Below, one piece after another: positions 1 through 6,869 of a stretch of DNA of 33,676 bases (position 1 is the first letter of the stretch; each line of letters begins with the position of its first letter). Location of the stretch: contig MKVY01000043.1 in NCBI GenBank assembly GCA_001899525.1, positions 620-34,295 of the forward strand, read 5' to 3'. The translations under genes were made by a program, and so were the position numbers. The stretch is from Rhizobiales bacterium 65-9 (GTDB taxonomy: Bacteria > Pseudomonadota > Alphaproteobacteria > Rhizobiales > Beijerinckiaceae). The notes under the pieces were generated by a model that worked only from the letters and a program-made list of their open reading frames with translations, had not been told where the DNA came from and ran no database searches.

Positions 1-1
1 C

Positions 2-946
2 GCCCCCTGGATCGTCGCCCCGGCGGCGCCTGATCTCGCCGCCGCGATCAAGGACTGGCTGCGCGCGCTCGCGAACGAGCGGGCGATGGCGGCGAAGACG
101 GTCGAAGCCTATCAGCGCGACGCGCGGCAGTTCCTGTCATGGCTTGCGGCCGATCGCGGCGAAGCGGTGACGCTCGATGCGCTCGCGGCGCTGAAGCCCG
201 TCGATCTGCGCGGCTTTCTCGCATTCCGCCGCGATCAGGGCGTCGAAAGCCGTTCCCTCATGCGCCAGATCGCCGGCTTGCGTTCGCTGGCGCGCTTCCT
301 CGAACGGACCGATCGCGGGGCGGCGAGCGCCTTCGCCGCGATCCGGCCGCCGAAGATAAAAAAAGGACTGCCGCGACCGATCGCGGCCGGCGCGGCGCGG
401 CGATTGTGCAGCGTCGACAGCCGCGCGGGCGAGGAGCGCGAGCCCTGGATTCTCGCGCGCGACGCGGCTGTGCTCGGCCTTCTCTATGGCGCGGGGCTGC
501 GCATCTCGGAGGCCCTGTCGATCACGCTGCGCGACGCGCCGCGCGCCGGACTCGATTCGCTGCGCGTCACCGGCAAGGGCGGCAAGGAGCGCATCGTGCC
601 GCTGCTGCCGCAGGTGGCGCGGCTGATCGACGATTATGTCGCGCAATGCCCTTATCGGCCCGCGCCGGAGGAGCCGCTGTTCCGCGGCGCCAAGGGCGGA
701 CCGCTGTCGCCGCGCATTGTCCAGCTAGCGATGGAGCGGCTGCGCGGCGCGCTCGGGCTGCCGAACACGGCGACGCCGCATGCGCTGCGCCATTCCTTCG
801 CGACCCATCTGCTCGGCAAGGGCGGCGATTTGCGCGCCATCCAGGAGTTGCTCGGCCATTCCTCGCTGTCGACCACGCAGGTCTATACGAAGGTCGACGC
901 CGTGCGGCTTCTCGAAGCCTATCGCGCCGCTCATCCGCGCGCGTGA
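2..946 (+). CDS. xerC: Tyrosine recombinase XerC (5' partial)
   Basis: Site-specific recombinase that, with XerD, resolves chromosome dimers at dif during division. The reading frame is open to the window edge and codes for a helical core-binding domain before the first internal ATG at 86. The real start therefore lies upstream and about 28 extra residues are visible. Counting from the ATG at 86, the catalytic set is complete: Arg139 in GAGLRISEAL, Lys164 in TGKGGKERIVPL, His232 and Arg235 in PHALRHSFATHLL, His258 in LLGHSSLSTTQVY, and the nucleophile Tyr267. The SAM-like N-terminal domain (about residues 1-90) is followed by the catalytic domain (about 100-280). The gene converges on the next one with a 3-base gap. 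XerC is preferred over XerD or a phage integrase because of the length, the lack of phage neighbours and the housekeeping context, but XerC versus XerD rests on overall impression. Confidence 0.9.
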   Translation, partial: APWIVAPAAPDLAAAIKDWLRALANERAMAAKTVEAYQRDARQFLSWLAADRGEAVTLDALAALKPVDLRGFLAFRRDQGVESRSLMRQIAGLRSLARFLERTDRGAASAFAAIRPPKIKKGLPRPIAAGAARRLCSVDSRAGEEREPWILARDAAVLGLLYGAGLRISEALSITLRDAPRAGLDSLRVTGKGGKERIVPLLPQVARLIDDYVAQCPYRPAPEEPLFRGAKGGPLSPRIVQLAMERLRGALGLPNTATPHALRHSFATHLLGKGGDLRAIQELLGHSSLSTTQVYTKVDAVRLLEAYRAAHPRA

Positions 947-949
947 CGG

Positions 950-1507
950 TCAGGCCGTCCGCGCCGCCGCGCGCCGCCGCAGGAAACTGACGCGCCGCGC
1001 GAACAGCGACGGGTTGCGCCGGCGCAGCAGCCTGCCATAGGCGCGCACGCGCCGCTTGTAGGGCGCGACCAGATCGTCCGCCCACCGTTTCGCGCGCAGC
1101 ACGGCGTCATAAAGCCGGGCGAACCACCCGATCGTCATCAGCTTGGCGTGGCAGACATGGAACAGGAAGGCGGCGACGCCGGTGCCGACGAGTTTCGCGG
1201 CGACGAAGACGAGCGCTCCCGCCACGAGATAACCGTGCGAGATCAGCCAGAGTCCGGCGACCTTGAAGGGAAGGAGCAGAACGCCCGGCACGATGAAGAC
1301 GACGAAAGTGGCGTAAGGCGGCAGCCGGCCGATCACTTCCGCGAGCTTGCGCTTGAAAGCCTCGAACGGGACAATCGCGACCAGCCGCTCGACGATCCAT
1401 TCCAGGCGGACCCACAGCCAGGCCTCGATCAGAAACAGGATCGCGAGAACGAACCAGAACAGGCGCGACAGGAAGGCGGGCAGGGGGCGACCTCGAATTG
1501 CCGTCAT
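950..1507 (-). CDS. Conserved hypothetical inner-membrane protein
   Basis: Protein of about 185 residues with no function I can assign. It has hydrophobic segments at about residues 15-34, 65-89 and 92-118, and a strongly basic C-terminal tail rich in Arg from about residue 138 onward, which would be cytoplasmic by the positive-inside rule. I chose the ATG at 1507. A GTG at 1546 would add 13 polar residues, and neither start has a clear ribosome binding site. The coding strand is supported by the continuous membrane-protein character; the opposite frames give only Arg/Ala-rich shadow translations. It lies tail to tail with xerC and head to head with the solute-binding protein gene, leaving a 75-base gap for two promoters. 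Confidence 0.7.
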   Translation of the reverse strand: MTAIRGRPLPAFLSRLFWFVLAILFLIEAWLWVRLEWIVERLVAIVPFEAFKRKLAEVIGRLPPYATFVVFIVPGVLLLPFKVAGLWLISHGYLVAGALVFVAAKLVGTGVAAFLFHVCHAKLMTIGWFARLYDAVLRAKRWADDLVAPYKRRVRAYGRLLRRRNPSLFARRVSFLRRRAAARTA

Positions 1508-1582
1508 TGGCGGGGACAGGATAACACGGCTGTCGGATCGGGGCACGCCGGGCGCCGACGCCGGACCAGGGAGAGCGAATTG

Positions 1583-2350
1583 ATGATGAGGGGCCTCGTC
1601 GCCGCGGCGTTTCTCGCCTTCTCAACGGCGATGGCGGCCGCGCAGTCCCTGACGCCGCCAGCGGGCGGGCTGAAGGCCGCCTATCTCTCCACCAATCCGG
1701 CGCAGGCCATCCGCAATGTCGTCACCGGGGAGATCAAGGGCGCGGCGGCGGAGCTGGCGCGGGAGATCGCGCGCCGGCGCGGCGTCGCGGTGTCATTCGC
1801 GGCTTTTTCCTCTCCGGCGGCTGTGATCGAGGCGGTGCGGACGGGCGCGGCCGAGGTCGGCTTCCTTGCGCCCGACGACAGCGCCGCCGTCGCCTTCACG
1901 CGACCCTACATGCTGGTGCAGCAGAGTTTCCTGGTGCGGGAGGATTCGGCGATCAAGTCCGTCGCCGACGTCGACAAGGCGGGGCGCGTCATCGCCGCGT
2001 CGAGCCGCGACACGATCGGCCCCTATCTAAAGGGATGGGTGAAGCAGGCGGCGCTGAGGGAAAGCGCCGACACGACCTTGCAGGAAGCGGTGGCGTGGCT
2101 CGGCGACGGCGCGATCGACGCTTTCGGCGGCTCGCGCCAGCGGCTCGCCTCGGCGCAACGCGGGGCCAAGGGATTGCGCCTTCTGCCCGACAATCTCTAC
2201 GGCGCGCCGCAGGCCATCGCTGTGGCGAAAGACAAGCCGGAGCTTCTGACGTCGCTGAATGCGCTGATCGTGGAGCTGCGCGGCAACGGGTTTCTCAAGA
2301 CAGCCGTTGAAGGCGGCGTCGAAGGCGTCGTCGTCGCGCCGGAGATGTAA
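1583..2350 (+). CDS. Periplasmic solute-binding protein (SBP_bac_3 type)
   Basis: Protein of about 255 residues with an N-terminal Sec signal peptide ending near AMAAAQ (about residue 19), then a two-lobe periplasmic binding fold of the polar amino-acid family. Family-like features include the segment AAAELAREIARRRGV (first lobe), the stretch from TGAAEVGF to FTRPYML, and the hinge region around SVADVDKAGRVIAASS. The start is the ATG at 1583, directly followed by a second ATG, with AGGGAGAG about 9 bases upstream. A longer open frame beginning at 1148 is only the antisense shadow of the membrane protein gene. No permease or ATPase gene is nearby, so it is an orphan: it may serve a transporter elsewhere or act as a sensor or scavenger. 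The ligand is unknown. Confidence 0.8.
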   Translation: MMRGLVAAAFLAFSTAMAAAQSLTPPAGGLKAAYLSTNPAQAIRNVVTGEIKGAAAELAREIARRRGVAVSFAAFSSPAAVIEAVRTGAAEVGFLAPDDSAAVAFTRPYMLVQQSFLVREDSAIKSVADVDKAGRVIAASSRDTIGPYLKGWVKQAALRESADTTLQEAVAWLGDGAIDAFGGSRQRLASAQRGAKGLRLLPDNLYGAPQAIAVAKDKPELLTSLNALIVELRGNGFLKTAVEGGVEGVVVAPEM

Positions 2351-2426
2351 GAGGAAGCCGCGACAGAAGCGCCTTCATTCATAGCGTTTTGTTTTTTTCA
2401 ACGCGCCGCGCAGCATGGGCGCGCCT

Positions 2427-2474
2427 AGAGCATGATGCGGAACAGTGGAATTCGGTTTTCCGAACACATCATGC
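2427..2474. repeat. Imperfect palindromic intergenic repeat
   Basis: The outer arms GCATGATG (2430-2437) and CATCATGC (2467-2474) are exact inverse complements. An inner stem CGGAA (2438-2442) / TTCCG (2458-2462) sits inside them. The pattern 'AGAGCATGATGCGGAA...GGTTTTCCGA...CATCATGC' resembles a palindromic element I know as widespread between genes in Rhizobiales. It lies between two convergent genes. Family membership comes from memory of the pattern and has not been checked by search. Confidence 0.65.
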
Positions 2475-2485
2475 GGTCGGAAGGA

Positions 2486-2530
2486 CTTAGAGCATGCCGC
2501 TGTTTCCATGAAACAACAGCATGCTCTAAG
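2486..2530. repeat. Long hairpin repeat overlapping the rhaM stop codon
   Basis: The 12-base outer arms CTTAGAGCATGC (2486-2497) and GCATGCTCTAAG (2519-2530) are exact inverse complements. The stem continues with CTGTTTC / GAAACA around a CAT loop, with two mismatches. Its right arm overlaps the stop codon of rhaM (TAG on the minus strand at 2526-2528). The neighbouring repeat at 2427-2474 shares the AGAGCATG start. The hairpin could end or protect transcripts from both convergent genes, but it has no clear U-tract. Confidence 0.6.
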
Positions 2531-2846
2531 CCAGATGGAATATGCTCGTCAGCATTTCCGCGCCTTCGTCGGGGCGGCGTCCGTCGAGCGCTTCGAAATA
2601 AGGCGCCATCGTCGCCTGCCAGCGCGCGTTGACGTCGGTCGCCGCCATTCTCGCGCGCGCCTGTTGCAGATCGTTCGTTTCGAAATAACCGACGAGGAGC
2701 CCGTCGTCGCGCAGGAAGAGCGAGTAGTTGCGCCAGCCGGCGGCGCGCAGCGCGTCGAGCATCTCGGGCCAGACGTTCTGATGCGCCGCCTTGTAGTCCG
2801 CGAGGCGCTCCCGCTTCACCTTCAGGAGAAAGCAGACGCGCTGCAT
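2526..2846 (-). CDS. rhaM: L-rhamnose mutarotase family protein
   Basis: Protein of 106 residues, the usual length for the family (about 104). It interconverts alpha and beta anomers of L-rhamnose or a related sugar in the cytoplasm. The residues reported as catalytic in E. coli RhaM fall at identical numbers here: Tyr18, His22 (LADYKAAHQNVWPEM) and Trp76 (VNARWQATMAP). The fold is a small dimeric ferredoxin-like alpha/beta barrel. GGGAG lies about 11 bases before the ATG. It is the last gene of the kdgK-eda-SDR-rhaM operon, 18 bases after the dehydrogenase. The sugar could be rhamnose or another 6-deoxy sugar; no rhamnose isomerase, kinase or dehydratase gene is visible here. Confidence 0.88.
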   Translation of the reverse strand: MQRVCFLLKVKRERLADYKAAHQNVWPEMLDALRAAGWRNYSLFLRDDGLLVGYFETNDLQQARARMAATDVNARWQATMAPYFEALDGRRPDEGAEMLTSIFHLA

Positions 2847-2864
2847 CTCGAAAGGCTCCCGGCG

Positions 2865-3650
2865 CTATTTCGGCGCCATGCGCACCGCGCCGTCGAGACG
2901 CAGCGCGAAGCCGTTCATCATGTCGTTCTCGATGATGGCCTTGGCGAGATGCGCATATTCGTCCGGCCGGCCGAGACGCGACGGAAACGGCACGCTCGCC
3001 TCGAGCGCCTGGCGGAATTCCGGCGTCACGCCGAGGAACATCGGCGTCTCGAACAGGCCCGGCATGATGGTGTTGACGCGGATGCCGACATTGGCGAGGT
3101 CGCGCGCCGCCGGCAGCGTCATTCCGAGCACGCCACCCTTTGACGAGGCGTAGGCGACCTGGCCGATCTGGCCGTCGGTCGCGGCCACCGAAGCGGTGTT
3201 GATGATGACGCCGCGGCCGCCGTCGGGCGTGACCGGATCGAGCGCCGACATCGCCACCGCCGATTTCGCGATCATGGTGAAGGTGCCGATGAGATTGATC
3301 TGGATCACCTTCGCATAGAAGGCGATGTCGTGCGCGACCAGCGCGCCGGTGTCGCGCTTTTTCGACACGGTGCGCATGGCCGGGCCGATGCCGGCGCAAT
3401 TCACCAGGATGCGCTCGACGCCATGGACCTTGCGCGCCGAGGCCAGCGCCTCGTCGACGGAGGCTTCGCTCGCGACGTCGCATTTGCAGAAGACGCCGCC
3501 GAGCTCTTTCGCGACAGCTTCGCCGCGTTCGGCGTTGAGGTCGAAGAGCGCCACCTTCACGCCTTCGCCGGCGAGCATCCGCGCGGTCGCCTCGCCAAGG
3601 CCGGAAGCGCCGCCGGTGACCACGGCCGCCATCGAGGAATCAAGTTTCAT
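2865..3650 (-). CDS. SDR dehydrogenase, type II 3-hydroxyacyl-CoA dehydrogenase (HSD10) type
   Basis: NAD-dependent short-chain dehydrogenase of 261 residues. It has the TGGASGLG dinucleotide loop (12-19), Asp37 ending strand 2 (favours NAD over NADP), NCAG (84-87), and the catalytic set Asn119, Ser154 (NTASVA), Tyr167 and Lys171 (YASSK). Its C-terminal stretch with VPFPSRLGRPDEYAHL and NGFALRLDGAVRM closely follows the mitochondrial HSD17B10 / 3-hydroxy-2-methylbutyryl-CoA dehydrogenase subfamily, as does GRGVIINTASVAA. I chose the ATG at 3650 because AGGAGAG sits 6-12 bases upstream; a longer form to 3677 lacks this. It lies 60 bases after eda and 18 before rhaM, so it appears co-transcribed with sugar genes. 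That is unexpected for an acyl-CoA enzyme. A sugar-acid substrate cannot be excluded. Confidence 0.85.
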   Translation of the reverse strand: MKLDSSMAAVVTGGASGLGEATARMLAGEGVKVALFDLNAERGEAVAKELGGVFCKCDVASEASVDEALASARKVHGVERILVNCAGIGPAMRTVSKKRDTGALVAHDIAFYAKVIQINLIGTFTMIAKSAVAMSALDPVTPDGGRGVIINTASVAATDGQIGQVAYASSKGGVLGMTLPAARDLANVGIRVNTIMPGLFETPMFLGVTPEFRQALEASVPFPSRLGRPDEYAHLAKAIIENDMMNGFALRLDGAVRMAPK

Positions 3651-3710
3651 GCGGCTCTCCTGAGAACTTCTTCGCACCGGTCAGCCGGATGCCACGCGAC
3701 GTGCGGAACC

Positions 3711-4352
3711 TCAAGCGCCGTCCCGGGCGCTTTCGGCCAGTTCCCTGATGCGCCCCCAGTCGCCCGCCTCCATCGCGGCGTGCGGCGCCATCCAGGACCC
3801 GCCGACGCAGGCGACATTGGGCAAAGCGCGATAGGCGGCCGCCTTCGACGCGTCGATGCCGCCGGTCGGGCAGAACATGATCTCGGGCAGGGGAGCCGCG
3901 AGCGATTTCAGGAGCGCCATTCCGCCGACGGCCTCGGCCGGAAACAGCTTGAGGAACGTCAGGCCGCGCTCGGCGAGCCGCATCGCCTCGGAGGCCGTGG
4001 CGACGCCGGGAAGGTAGGGCACGCCCCATTCCTGCGCCGCATCCACCAGCCGGTCGGTCGCGCCGGGCGAGACGACGAAGCGCGCTCCCGCCGCCACGGC
4101 CGCCGCGCCCTGCGCCGGGTCGAGCACGGTGCCGGCGCCGACGACGACGTCCTTCACCTCCTCGGCGATGACCTTGATCGCGTCGAGCGCGCTGCGCGTG
4201 CGCAGGGTGATCTCGATCAGAGGCAAGCCGCCCGCCGCCAGCGCCCGCGCTAGCGGAACCGCGTGCGCGACGCGCTCGATGGTGACGACAGGGATCACGC
4301 CGACGCTGCGCGCCTGGTCGAGAAAGGATCGAGATTTGCCGGGACCCGCCAT
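3711..4352 (-). CDS. eda: 2-dehydro-3-deoxy-phosphogluconate (KDPG) aldolase
   Basis: Class I aldolase of 213 residues that splits KDPG into pyruvate and glyceraldehyde 3-phosphate, the last step of the Entner-Doudoroff route. Key residues match the E. coli enzyme with a two-residue offset: Glu47 and Arg51 in LIEITLRT and the Schiff-base Lys135 in FLKLFPAEA. The phosphate-binding loops GAGTVLD and CPTGGID are also present. The start is the ATG at 4352, with GGGAG about 9 bases upstream; an open frame extending to 4712 is antisense to kdgK and is not used. It follows kdgK by 20 bases, so the kinase product feeds the aldolase directly. It could alternatively act on the galactose epimer KDPGal, which sequence alone does not separate. 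Confidence 0.93.
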   Translation of the reverse strand: MAGPGKSRSFLDQARSVGVIPVVTIERVAHAVPLARALAAGGLPLIEITLRTRSALDAIKVIAEEVKDVVVGAGTVLDPAQGAAAVAAGARFVVSPGATDRLVDAAQEWGVPYLPGVATASEAMRLAERGLTFLKLFPAEAVGGMALLKSLAAPLPEIMFCPTGGIDASKAAAYRALPNVACVGGSWMAPHAAMEAGDWGRIRELAESARDGA

Positions 4353-4372
4353 CGTTCTTCGCTCCCTTTGGT

Positions 4373-5320
4373 CTAGATATTCGTCGCGCGCGCCGTCTCC
4401 ACAAGGGCGCGGGTCGCCTCCTTCGGCACGATCGCGCCGCGATGGCCGATCACGATTCCGGCAAGCCGATGGCCGAGGAGCGCTGAGTCTGCGGGCTCCG
4501 CGCCGCGCAGGCGCCCGGCGAGATAGCCGGCGTTGAAGGAATCGCCGGCCGCCGTCGTGTCCACCGCAATGATCCGCTCGGGAACCGGCGCGACAAATTC
4601 CGAGCCGCCGGCGCGGACGAGCGCGCCGTCGGCGCCGTTCTTGACCGCGACCTCGCCGACCCCGAGCGCGCCAAGACGCGCGATCGTGTCGACGGGCGAC
4701 GAATCCCCCCACAACGCCTGCTCGTCATCGAAGGTCGGCAGCGCGACGTCGCAGAGCGCGAGAAAACGCTGGAAGACGCCGCGCGCGCGCTCCTTGTCGC
4801 CGCCCCATCCGCGGGGCCGGAAATTGCCGTCGAAGGCGATGCGCGCGCCGGCCTGTTTCGCCGCCCGCAGCGCCCGCTCGAAGGCGTCGAGGCCGGCGGG
4901 CGAATAGAGCGACAGGGTGATGCCGGAGAAATACGCCAAAGCCGCCTGCGCCATGCGGGCGGTCACGACGCCGGCGGCGCCTGCGTCCTCGAACAGTTCG
5001 CGCGCGGGCGCACGGTCGCGCCAGTAGAAAAAGCTGCGCTCGCCCTGCTCGTTCGTCTCGATCAGATAAAGGCCCGGCATGCGGCCGGCGCGGCGCGGCG
5101 CGAGCGCCATGTCCACGCCCTCCGATTCGCCAAGCGCAGCGATGCCATTGCTGTAGGCGTCGTCGCCGAGCGCAGTGGCGTAGGCCGTGGGCACGCCCAT
5201 GCGCGCGGCGTAGACCGCCGTGTTGAAGGTGTCGCCGCCATAGGCGAGGCCGAAGCGGCCGTCGCCGCCGCGCGCCAACTCGACCATGCACTCGCCGACG
5301 GAAACCAGGGACCCGATCAT
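4373..5320 (-). CDS. kdgK: 2-dehydro-3-deoxygluconokinase (PfkB family)
   Basis: Sugar kinase of 315 residues that phosphorylates 2-keto-3-deoxygluconate to KDPG with ATP. PfkB family marks are the substrate-side YGGDTFNTAVYAARMG (27-42), the segment FDGNFRPRGW (163-172) typical of KDG kinases, and the C-terminal signature DTTAAGDSFNAGYLAG (254-269) with Asp260 as the expected catalytic base. The ATG at 5320 is preferred, with AAAGG about 8 bases before it; an upstream GTG/ATG extension to 5365 would add a non-homologous leader. It is the first gene of the minus-strand operon and is divergent from the FdrA-type operon, with about 100 bases between the starts. The pairing with eda 20 bases downstream strongly supports the KDG assignment over fructokinase or ribokinase. 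Confidence 0.92.
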   Translation of the reverse strand: MIGSLVSVGECMVELARGGDGRFGLAYGGDTFNTAVYAARMGVPTAYATALGDDAYSNGIAALGESEGVDMALAPRRAGRMPGLYLIETNEQGERSFFYWRDRAPARELFEDAGAAGVVTARMAQAALAYFSGITLSLYSPAGLDAFERALRAAKQAGARIAFDGNFRPRGWGGDKERARGVFQRFLALCDVALPTFDDEQALWGDSSPVDTIARLGALGVGEVAVKNGADGALVRAGGSEFVAPVPERIIAVDTTAAGDSFNAGYLAGRLRGAEPADSALLGHRLAGIVIGHRGAIVPKEATRALVETARATNI

Positions 5321-5421
5321 CAAACGGCCTTTCGCGCCGGTTCGATAGACGATCGCGGACCCCAAGGCGAGCGCCGGCCCGATTTCCTTGGCGCGCGGTT
5401 TCGTTTTAAGAGTTGGAGCCG

Positions 5422-5601
5422 ATGAGCCAGAACAGACCCAAAACCCTTCTCAAAACCCCGCTCAAGGTCGTCAATGTCGGCCTCGACGGATTCAGCGACG
5501 ATCTGGCCCGCCAGAAAGTCCCTGTCGTGCGCGTGCAGTGGTCGCCGCCCGCCGGCGGCAAGCCCGACCTCGCGCGTCTTCTCTCCAAGCTTGGCGCGTA
5601 G
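5422..5601 (+). CDS. Small standalone fdrA-domain protein
   Basis: Protein of 59 residues from the ATG at 5422 (a TTG at 5413 would add three residues; GGAG at 5415-5418 is close to the ATG). The core reads VVNVGLDGFSDDL, then VPVVRVQWSPPAGG, and ends in a short helix. This matches my memory of very short ORFs annotated 'fdrA domain protein' beside fdrA in other bacteria. It is 5 bases upstream of allG, in the same direction, and appears to be the first gene of the operon. No transmembrane segment or catalytic motif is visible. It may be a small extra subunit, or a piece that is fused to a larger subunit in other species. The function is unknown. Strand, position and sequence conservation support a real gene. 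Confidence 0.75.
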   Translation: MSQNRPKTLLKTPLKVVNVGLDGFSDDLARQKVPVVRVQWSPPAGGKPDLARLLSKLGA

Positions 5602-5606
5602 CCGCC

Positions 5607-6869
5607 ATGAGCGACATTCCAGCGAGAATCGAGGCGGCCAACGCCGAAACCCTGCGGCGGATGCTCGCGGCGGACCCCGTGCTGGTCGATGTGGTTCCGG
5701 CGCATGTGGCGCTGCCGCGCCTCGCCGACAGGATGATTCTTCACTCCGGGCCGCCGATCGCATGGGAGCGGATGTGCGGACCGATGCGCGGCGCGATCGC
5801 CGGCGTCGCCGTGTTCGAGGGCTGGGCCAAGACCCTCGACGAAGCCGAAGCGATGGCAGCCGCCGGCGCTTTCCGGTTCGAGCCGAATCATCATCACGAC
5901 TGCGTCGGGCCGATGACCGGGATGACGACGGTGAGTCAGCCGCTGCTCGTGGTCGAGAATCGCGCCTTCGGCGTGCGCGCCTTCTGCGCGATCAATGAGG
6001 GACTCGGCAAGGTGATGCGCTTCGGCGGCAATGACGCCGAGGTGCTCGATCGGTTGCGATGGATTCGCGACGTGCTCGGCCCGGGCCTCGGCGCGGCGCT
6101 GCGCGATCTCGGCGGCGTTCCGCTGAAGCCTCTGATCGCGCGCGGCCTGTCGATGGGCGACGAGATGCATCAGCGCAACATCGCCTGCTCCAGCCTGCTT
6201 CTGCGCCTGCTGGCGCCGGCGCTCGCGCGCAAGGTGAGCGACCGCGCGGCGCTCGCCGCGATTCTCGATTTCATCGGGCGCAACGACCAGTTCTTCCTCA
6301 ATGTCGCGATGGCGATGGGCAAATCCATCTCGATGCCGGCGGAGGGCGTCGAGGGATCGAGCATCGTCACGGTGATGTGCCGGAACGGAACCGATTTCGG
6401 CGTGCGCCTCAGCGGCGTGGGCGAGGAATGGTTCGTGGCGCCGGTGGAGATGCCGCAGGGGCTTTATTTTCCGGGCTATTCCGCCGCGGACGCGAACCCC
6501 GACATGGGCGATTCGGCGATCGTGGAGGTCGTCGGGCTCGGCGGATTCGCGATGGGCGCGGCGCCGGCCGTCGTCGGCTTCATCGGCGCCGGCCCCGCGT
6601 CGCGCGCCGCCGACTTCACGCGCAGCATGGGCGAGATCACCATCGGGCAGAATCCGGAATGGACGATCCCTTCGATGGATTATGCGGGCGTTCCCACCGG
6701 CATCGACGTCAGGCTCGTGGTCGACACCGGCGTCCAGCCGATGATCAACACCGGCATCGCGCATCGCAAGCCGGGCGTCGGGCAGGTCGGCGCCGGCGTC
6801 GTGAAAGCGCCGCTCGCCTGTTTCGAAAAAGCGCTCGTCGGGTTCGCCAAACGCATGGGCGTGTCATGA
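5607..6869 (+). CDS. allG: AllG/YlbE-like DUF1116 protein (carbamoyltransferase subunit)
   Basis: Protein of 420 residues of the DUF1116 (YlbE) family. In E. coli this protein works with FdrA and YlbF as an oxamate carbamoyltransferase in anaerobic allantoin breakdown. Conserved-looking blocks are ERMCGPMRGA, FEPNHHHDCVGPMTGMTT, CAINEGLGKVMRFG, ARGLSMGDEMHQRN, GRNDQFFLNVAMAMGK and the C-terminal GIAHRKPGVGQVGAG. The His/Cys-rich HHHDCVGPM segment (near residues 95-103) is a candidate active-site or metal region; that is inference. The ATG at 5607 lies 5 bases after the small ORF and lacks a strong ribosome binding site, consistent with coupled translation. Its stop overlaps the fdrA start in ATGA. 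A longer upstream open frame overlaps the small gene and is not needed. Confidence 0.88.
   Translation: MSDIPARIEAANAETLRRMLAADPVLVDVVPAHVALPRLADRMILHSGPPIAWERMCGPMRGAIAGVAVFEGWAKTLDEAEAMAAAGAFRFEPNHHHDCVGPMTGMTTVSQPLLVVENRAFGVRAFCAINEGLGKVMRFGGNDAEVLDRLRWIRDVLGPGLGAALRDLGGVPLKPLIARGLSMGDEMHQRNIACSSLLLRLLAPALARKVSDRAALAAILDFIGRNDQFFLNVAMAMGKSISMPAEGVEGSSIVTVMCRNGTDFGVRLSGVGEEWFVAPVEMPQGLYFPGYSAADANPDMGDSAIVEVVGLGGFAMGAAPAVVGFIGAGPASRAADFTRSMGEITIGQNPEWTIPSMDYAGVPTGIDVRLVVDTGVQPMINTGIAHRKPGVGQVGAGVVKAPLACFEKALVGFAKRMGVS

Noticed and set aside
2-946. XerC as a phage or integron integrase marking a mobile island
   Set aside because: No attachment repeats, tRNA, or phage genes nearby, and the sequence style is that of the housekeeping Xer recombinases.
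4353-4712. N-terminal extension of eda by 120 codons
   Set aside because: The extension is antisense to kdgK; the ATG at 4352 has a good ribosome binding site and gives the normal KDPG aldolase length.
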